DNA from: an uncultured Bacteroidales bacterium | GTDB taxonomy: Bacteria; Bacteroidota; Bacteroidia; Bacteroidales; FEN-979 | DNA: 56,869 nucleotides | Direction: 5' to 3' | Assembly: GCA_903929315.1 (NCBI GenBank) | Contig: CAIYUC010000045.1 | Coordinates: forward strand, 1 to 56,869 | In this document: piece by piece, positions 53,043 through 56,869 of the stretch | How the letters are laid out: each line of letters opens with the position of its first letter | How positions within the stretch are numbered: position 1 is the stretch's first letter | Program-made: the position numbers and the translations under genes | The notes under the pieces: generated by a model | Seen by the model: the letters and a program-made list of their open reading frames with translations, nothing else | Told to the model about the DNA's origin: nothing | The model's database searches: none

Positions 53043-53603
53043 ATGAATAACACAATTATAAAACCGAAAGAAGGTATTATTTTGATTTCCGAGCCGTCGC
53101 TTCGTGATTTCTATTTCAAGCAATCAGTAGTTTTGCTTGCCGAACATAATAAAGAGGGTACTTTCGGGATCATTATCAACAAACCTATTGAAACAAGGTT
53201 AAATGATGTTCTCAAAGATTTTCCTGAATTTAATGCCCCCCTGTTTCTTGGAGGGCCGGTAAAGACTGACAACATTTTTTTCATTCATACAAAAGAAAAC
53301 ATAGAAGAAAGTCTTAAAATTATGGATGGTCTCTATTGGGGAGGCGACATCGGAAAGATCAAAGAAATGATGGACCTTCACCAGATTGACGAAAATGAGA
53401 TCAGGTTCTTTGCCGGTTACGCAGGATGGAATCCGAATCAGTTGGACCAGGAGATAGGCGAAAAATCGTGGGTTCTTTCACATACCAATGTGCGGGAAGT
53501 GATAAATAAACACCCGGAAAAACTCTGGAGCAATTATCTTCGGCATATGGGAAAAGAATATGCCATTTGGTCAAACTTCCCTGCTGATCCAACCTATAAC
53601 TGA
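53043..53603 (+). CDS. YqgE/AlgH family protein
   Basis: The 186-aa protein is of the YqgE/AlgH (DUF179) family. Characteristic are KPKEGIILISEPSLRDFYFKQSVVLLAEHNKEGTFGIIINKP, LFLGGPVKTDNIFFIHT, YWGGDIGKIKEMM and FFAGYAGWNPNQLDQEIGEKSWVL. AlgH is named for an effect on alginate production, but the biochemical function of the family is unsettled. A TTG at 53031 would add four residues; I use ATG 53043. It is divergent from murL. Confidence 0.87.
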   Translation: MNNTIIKPKEGIILISEPSLRDFYFKQSVVLLAEHNKEGTFGIIINKPIETRLNDVLKDFPEFNAPLFLGGPVKTDNIFFIHTKENIEESLKIMDGLYWGGDIGKIKEMMDLHQIDENEIRFFAGYAGWNPNQLDQEIGEKSWVLSHTNVREVINKHPEKLWSNYLRHMGKEYAIWSNFPADPTYN

Positions 53604-53655
53604 AATAAATTGGCATATACATGATAGCAAACTCAGTCCGTGTAAGACAAAAACA

Positions 53656-53676
53656 ATTACGGATTACGGATTACGA
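53656..53676. repeat. 7-bp tandem array (ATTACGG x3)
   Basis: Three units (ATTACGG, ATTACGG, ATTACGA) lie downstream of yqgE. Part of the array recurs in reverse complement at 27123-27138. Confidence 0.7.
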
Positions 53677-53725
53677 CAATAACAAGTTATCCATTGATTT
53701 TCGGTCAAACCACACAGGCGCGGGC

Positions 53726-53783
53726 CTCTGACAATATTGGCGTGCGTCTCTGACAATATTGGCGCGCGTCTCTGACGCGTGCC
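53726..53783. repeat. 22-bp direct repeat x2 plus partial third, GC-rich
   Basis: Two 22-bp copies (53726-53747 and 53748-53769, differing at one base) begin CTCTGACAATATTGG, followed by a 14-bp partial copy. They are part of a GC-rich island in an otherwise AT-rich gap. Confidence 0.8.
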
Positions 53784-53872
53784 ACTCTCTTAATGCAAAA
53801 ACAGTTCCACATTGGCGCACACCCACATGGGCACGCGTCTACCCAGGCACGCGTCAGAGACGCGCGCCAATA
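53757..53872. repeat. 27-bp perfect inverted repeat around a 62-nt spacer
   Basis: The left arm 53757-53783 and the right arm 53846-53872 are perfect reverse complements over 27 bp. Both contain GGCGCGCGTCTCTGACGCG or its complement. Further ACGCGT words occur in the spacer. The arms overlap the 22-bp direct repeats. This sits in the 427-bp gap between yqgE and the glycyl-radical enzyme gene. A 12-bp hairpin (53937-53972) follows, and no gene is visible in the gap. Confidence 0.85.
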
Positions 53873-53936
53873 GGGTAATATAATTTCAACCCGAATGCAA
53901 ACTCTGATCAGTTTGACTAGCATATTTACGAGGTAC

Positions 53937-53972
53937 GATTTACGATTGATTTTTTTTGAACAATCGTAAATC
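53937..53972. repeat. 12-bp inverted repeat (GATTTACGATTG)
   Basis: GATTTACGATTG (53937-53948) and its perfect complement (53961-53972) enclose a 12-nt T-rich loop. It lies 58 bp upstream of the glycyl-radical enzyme start and could be a transcription boundary or a control hairpin. Confidence 0.6.
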
Positions 53973-54030
53973 ATAAATTAGATTGATCTATCTAATTTTG
54001 TTTATATTTGTTGATTCATTATAGGATCAT

Positions 54031-56709
54031 ATGCCGGATTCTCAAACATCTTCTACCGAAACTGTCAACTACCACGGTCAGAAACCTTCAGGGAATATCG
54101 AACAGCGCGAAGCAAAACCACAACCTTCTTCCCGCGCCAATGCAGCAAGGGAATTGTATTTTGACGCGAAGTCATCTGTTTCAATGGAGTTTCCATATTG
54201 GTATACCCGTCGCTGGGAAGAACTTGAAGGAGAAATCCCCTTCGTGCGCCGGGGAGAAGCGCTGAAAGCCGGGTTTGAACACCTTTCACCAGTTATCTAT
54301 CCCGGAGAGTTGCTCGTTATGGGAAAATCGGCATATTACAGAGGTTCTTACCCGATGCCCTGGCTCTCGGAGACGTTTTTTTTGGCATCAGAGGATACGA
54401 TGTATCAGGAAGCGCTTGATTCAGGGAAGTTGACAGCAGATACTGTTACCACCATGGGCAAAGGAGGTGGGAATGTTACCAAAAGTTCGGGGAATGTCAT
54501 CTCAATTGCCGGGAAATTCGGTATTAGAATTGAGGAAATGCCCATCCTTATTGAAGTTGCTAAAAAGTGGAAAGATCGTTCGGTCGATGATATCGGTCAC
54601 AAATATGAACAGTTGGTTCCCGGCTATAAAGAAAAAGAAGCCATAATGCGCTCCGTGATCTGCATGTTCGATTCGGGTTATACCTTACCCCAGGGCCGGG
54701 AAGTGATCAATTACTTTTACCCTTTGCAATATGGTATCGAAGGTTTGATGCGGATTTGTGAGGATGGGATTGCTGAATCGGCAGGTTACCCGGATATGGA
54801 CAGAATCTATTTTTACAAGTCCTGCAGTTCGGTTCTCGAAGGGATCCGGAAATGGATCCTTAATTATGCTGAAGAAGCGGAATTTCTTGCATCGGTCGAA
54901 AAGAATGACAAGCAAAAACAGGAATACCTTGAAATAGCCGACAGGCTGGTGTGGCTCTCATCAAAACCGCCCAGGACATTTCATGATGCCCTCCAGCTGA
55001 TCTGGATCTTCCATCTCGCAGTGCTCAATGAAGATGCTATTTCCGGATTATCTCCCGGGAGAGTCGGCCAGGTCCTCTTTCCATACTGGAAAAGAGATAT
55101 GGAAAAAGGCGTGATCGATAAAGATAAGACCCTTGAGCTTCTTGAGTGCATGCGGATGAAATTCACCGAGATCGATTGCTTTGCATCCATGGGTGTTGTC
55201 GGTGGGGTTTTATCCGGTAATACATTTAATAACCTTTGCTTGGGCGGATTGACAAAAGATGGTTCAACAGCGGCAAACGAACTGGAAATGCTGATCCTCG
55301 AAGCCGGCATTCGTTGTGATACGCCCCAGCCAACCCTCTCCATATTATATGACGAAAAACTTCCCCAGGAATTCCTGATGAAAGGTATTGAATGTACCAA
55401 GATCGGCACCGGCTATCCTGCCTGGGTGAATAACCAGGTCGGGATGGAATTCATTCTGGGGAATTATGGCCATGAAGGTATGAATCTGGAAGAAGCACGT
55501 GCATGGTCAATTGGCGGATGTCTCGAATCTTCACCCGGAAGCTGGATGCCTCTTGAACTGGATGGTGAACTTCATTGGATACCGGGCGGTTCAGCACCGG
55601 CTACCAGCGTAGGTGTTCATTTTCTCTCCCTTCCGAAAATCCTGGAAGCAGTACTTTTTGATGGATTTGACATGCGTACCGGGGAAAGAATATTTCCCCC
55701 TCATGGGCGTAAACTCGATTCTTACGATGAATTGTGGGATACTTTTAAATTGTATTTCCACAGGGCAGTGCAGGTGTTGACCCTGACCAACAATATTCAG
55801 CATGATGCCTGGAGAAAAATCGCGCCATCCGTGGTCAATTCACTGCTGAAACCAGACTGTCTGAAGAAAGGAAAAGACATCGGACAATTGGGAAGCAGGT
55901 ATAACAGCACATTCAATATCGAGACCACCGGCACGGTAAACCTTGTCAATTCACTGGCTTCACTTAAAATGAATATATTCGATCAGCATTTCTTTTCTTT
56001 GGATGAATACAGGGAAGCTATAAAAGCAAACTTTGGCTTTAAAACAGCCCAGGAAACCGGCTCTTATTCGTTGTTCGACCAGATTCCTAACGATGAAAAT
56101 CACAAATGGAAGAGGATTTACAAAATGAGTGTGGAAGCACCAAAATTCGGGAATGACATTGCCTCTGTTGACGATATCATGAAGGACTGGGAAAACTGGT
56201 TCTGCAAGATGGGAAGCGAATTCAGGTCATTGTATGACCAACCTTTGTATGCCTGTCAGATATCCGTTTCAACGCACGGCCCAATGGGTGCGGTAACACT
56301 TGCCACACCCGATGGTCGTCTCAGCGGTACAACCTTTGCAGATGGATCCATGTCGGCTTACCCCGGGACTGACAAGAATGGACCTTATGCCCTCTTCAAT
56401 TCTGCAACCTGCTGGAATCATTCCCTTTCACAAAATTCTCAAATGAATATGAAAATCCATCCTTCAGTGGTCAAAGGAAGAGAAGGTTCGCGCAAGTTCC
56501 TTGATCTGATCCGGGGTTATTTGCGAAAAGGAGGATTTCATGTGCAGTTTAATATTGTTGATTCAAGGATGCTAAAGGAAGCTCAGGCCGAACCTGATAA
56601 GTACCGTAGCCTTCTGGTCAGGGTTGCTGGTTTTACCCAGTACTGGGTTGAACTGGGCAAGCAGATCCAGGATGAAGTGATCGCCAGGACTGAATATGAG
56701 GAATTGTAA
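54031..56709 (+). CDS. hpdB: Glycyl-radical arylacetate decarboxylase, HpdB-like (4-hydroxyphenylacetate decarboxylase)
   Basis: The 892-aa protein of the PFL-like glycyl-radical family matches Clostridioides HpdB throughout (EFPYWYTR, YYRGSYPMPWLSE, GGGNVTKSSGNVISIAGKFG, DSGYTLPQGREVINYFYPL). The thiyl Cys497 and Glu499 lie in GGCLES, and the radical Gly867 in VRVAGFTQYW. The residues I recall from the HpdB structure (Ser344, Cys503, Glu505, His536, Glu637) fall at Ser338, Cys497, Glu499, His530 and Glu631 here, a constant offset of six. The expected reaction is oxygen-sensitive decarboxylation of 4-hydroxyphenylacetate to p-cresol. The activase and the small Fe-S subunit usually encoded beside it are not in the window. 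ATAGGA 5 bp before the ATG is a possible ribosome site. The first 35 residues are unlike HpdB. Confidence 0.85.
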   Translation: MPDSQTSSTETVNYHGQKPSGNIEQREAKPQPSSRANAARELYFDAKSSVSMEFPYWYTRRWEELEGEIPFVRRGEALKAGFEHLSPVIYPGELLVMGKSAYYRGSYPMPWLSETFFLASEDTMYQEALDSGKLTADTVTTMGKGGGNVTKSSGNVISIAGKFGIRIEEMPILIEVAKKWKDRSVDDIGHKYEQLVPGYKEKEAIMRSVICMFDSGYTLPQGREVINYFYPLQYGIEGLMRICEDGIAESAGYPDMDRIYFYKSCSSVLEGIRKWILNYAEEAEFLASVEKNDKQKQEYLEIADRLVWLSSKPPRTFHDALQLIWIFHLAVLNEDAISGLSPGRVGQVLFPYWKRDMEKGVIDKDKTLELLECMRMKFTEIDCFASMGVVGGVLSGNTFNNLCLGGLTKDGSTAANELEMLILEAGIRCDTPQPTLSILYDEKLPQEFLMKGIECTKIGTGYPAWVNNQVGMEFILGNYGHEGMNLEEARAWSIGGCLESSPGSWMPLELDGELHWIPGGSAPATSVGVHFLSLPKILEAVLFDGFDMRTGERIFPPHGRKLDSYDELWDTFKLYFHRAVQVLTLTNNIQHDAWRKIAPSVVNSLLKPDCLKKGKDIGQLGSRYNSTFNIETTGTVNLVNSLASLKMNIFDQHFFSLDEYREAIKANFGFKTAQETGSYSLFDQIPNDENHKWKRIYKMSVEAPKFGNDIASVDDIMKDWENWFCKMGSEFRSLYDQPLYACQISVSTHGPMGAVTLATPDGRLSGTTFADGSMSAYPGTDKNGPYALFNSATCWNHSLSQNSQMNMKIHPSVVKGREGSRKFLDLIRGYLRKGGFHVQFNIVDSRMLKEAQAEPDKYRSLLVRVAGFTQYWVELGKQIQDEVIARTEYEEL

Positions 56710-56720
56710 TCTAAGCACCT

Positions 56721-56737
56721 CAACCCCTGTGGGGTTG
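56721..56737 (+). terminator. Hairpin after glycyl-radical enzyme gene
   Basis: CAACCCC and GGGGTTG form a perfect 7-bp stem around TGT, 12 bp after the stop codon. No T-run follows, so it may be a weak terminator or a processing signal. Confidence 0.5.
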
Positions 56738-56826
56738 TCTAATAAGTTGGAAAGTTAATGTTTCTCGCTGAGTTTCGCTGAGTTAAACGCAGAGTCACGC
56801 AAAGTTAAAACTCTTGTTTTCAACAT

Positions 56827-56869
56827 TCTGCGAAAATCTGCGATTAATCTGCGGAAATCTGCGAGAAAA
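56827..56869. repeat. ~10-bp tandem array (TCTGCGAAAA, 4 units) running to the window edge
   Basis: TCTGCG recurs at 56827, 56837, 56848 and 56858 with A-rich linkers (period 10-11). Just before it (56765-56807) are CGCTGAG and CGCAGAG/CGCAAAG words. The repeat continues to the right edge, so its full length is unknown. Confidence 0.7.

Noticed and set aside
53726-53872. CRISPR or small coding gene in the GC-rich repeats
   Set aside because: The 22-bp units abut without spacers, and the minus-strand frame through 53705-53974 is made of repeat sequence with no start context.
54008-54265. Small overlapping gene at the start of the glycyl-radical gene
   Set aside because: It is an out-of-frame shadow of the large coding region, with no recognised motif.
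1-56869. tRNA, rRNA, tmRNA, riboswitches, IS elements and prophage genes
   Set aside because: I looked in the intergenic gaps and saw no cloverleaf, riboswitch-like core, transposase or integrase sequence; a covariance-model search would be needed for small RNAs.

Overview
The window is a chromosomal segment of a Bacteroidota bacterium, most likely Bacteroidales-like or a related anaerobic or environmental lineage. The evidence is: type IX secretion (T9SS) C-terminal sorting domains on four secreted proteins; a PorX-type response regulator/PglZ protein; the LpxC-FabZ fusion typical of the phylum; a fused FeoA-FeoB; DUF6427- and DUF3352-type membrane proteins; several TAnnTTTG (-7) promoter boxes; and weak or absent Shine-Dalgarno sites. 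Apart from the gene cut by the left edge, every gene looks intact. I see no tRNA, rRNA, CRISPR array, transposase, integrase or phage gene.

Layout. 1-4.2 kb: 3' end of a Cys/Met-metabolism PLP enzyme, a T9SS cargo protein, then thrC and thrH, a plausible threonine pair. 4.3-7.7 kb: a lipoprotein metallopeptidase and a lone hutI. 7.8-14.4 kb: three tandem secreted C10 (streptopain-like) cysteine proteases, each with pro-region, protease, two CUB domains and a T9SS signal. 14.8-19.5 kb: thioredoxin lipoprotein, WbqC-like protein, then an iron(II) uptake operon (feoAB fusion, small Cys-rich membrane protein, coupled NlpC/P60 hydrolase). 19.5-29.3 kb (minus strand): outer-membrane barrel, tex, a LutA-like Fe-S protein, aroA-aroB, alanine dehydrogenase, tsaE, porX. 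29.4-37.1 kb (plus): HD phosphohydrolase, lpxD, lpxC-fabZ, lpxA, ABC ATPase, then efp and a second lpxD, with an antisense FkbM methyltransferase between the two blocks. 37.1-42.2 kb (minus): surface-polysaccharide genes (O-antigen ligase/polymerase, two Wzz-like proteins, flippase). 42.4-49.3 kb (plus): glycosyltransferase, purD, DUF6427, rnhB, DUF3352-like protein. 49.3-53.0 kb (minus): a glucosaminidase with LysM repeats, a MurD ligase, and a gene I identify as MurL, the UDP-MurNAc-L-Ala-L-Glu epimerase. 53-56.7 kb (plus): YqgE/AlgH and a large glycyl-radical enzyme that matches 4-hydroxyphenylacetate decarboxylase at every active-site residue I can place.

The two most interesting systems are the murD-murL pair, which implies that D-glutamate enters peptidoglycan by epimerisation of a bound L-Glu instead of through glutamate racemase, and the apparently orphan arylacetate decarboxylase, a likely p-cresol-forming enzyme whose activase and small subunit are not in view. 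A third theme is the non-coding DNA. Intergenic gaps hold many short-period tandem arrays (7, 8, 10, 11, 17 and 22 bp) and about 94-bp imperfect palindromes that recur at distant loci. One 8-bp array has become the C-terminal codons of hutI, and another overlaps the porX stop codon.
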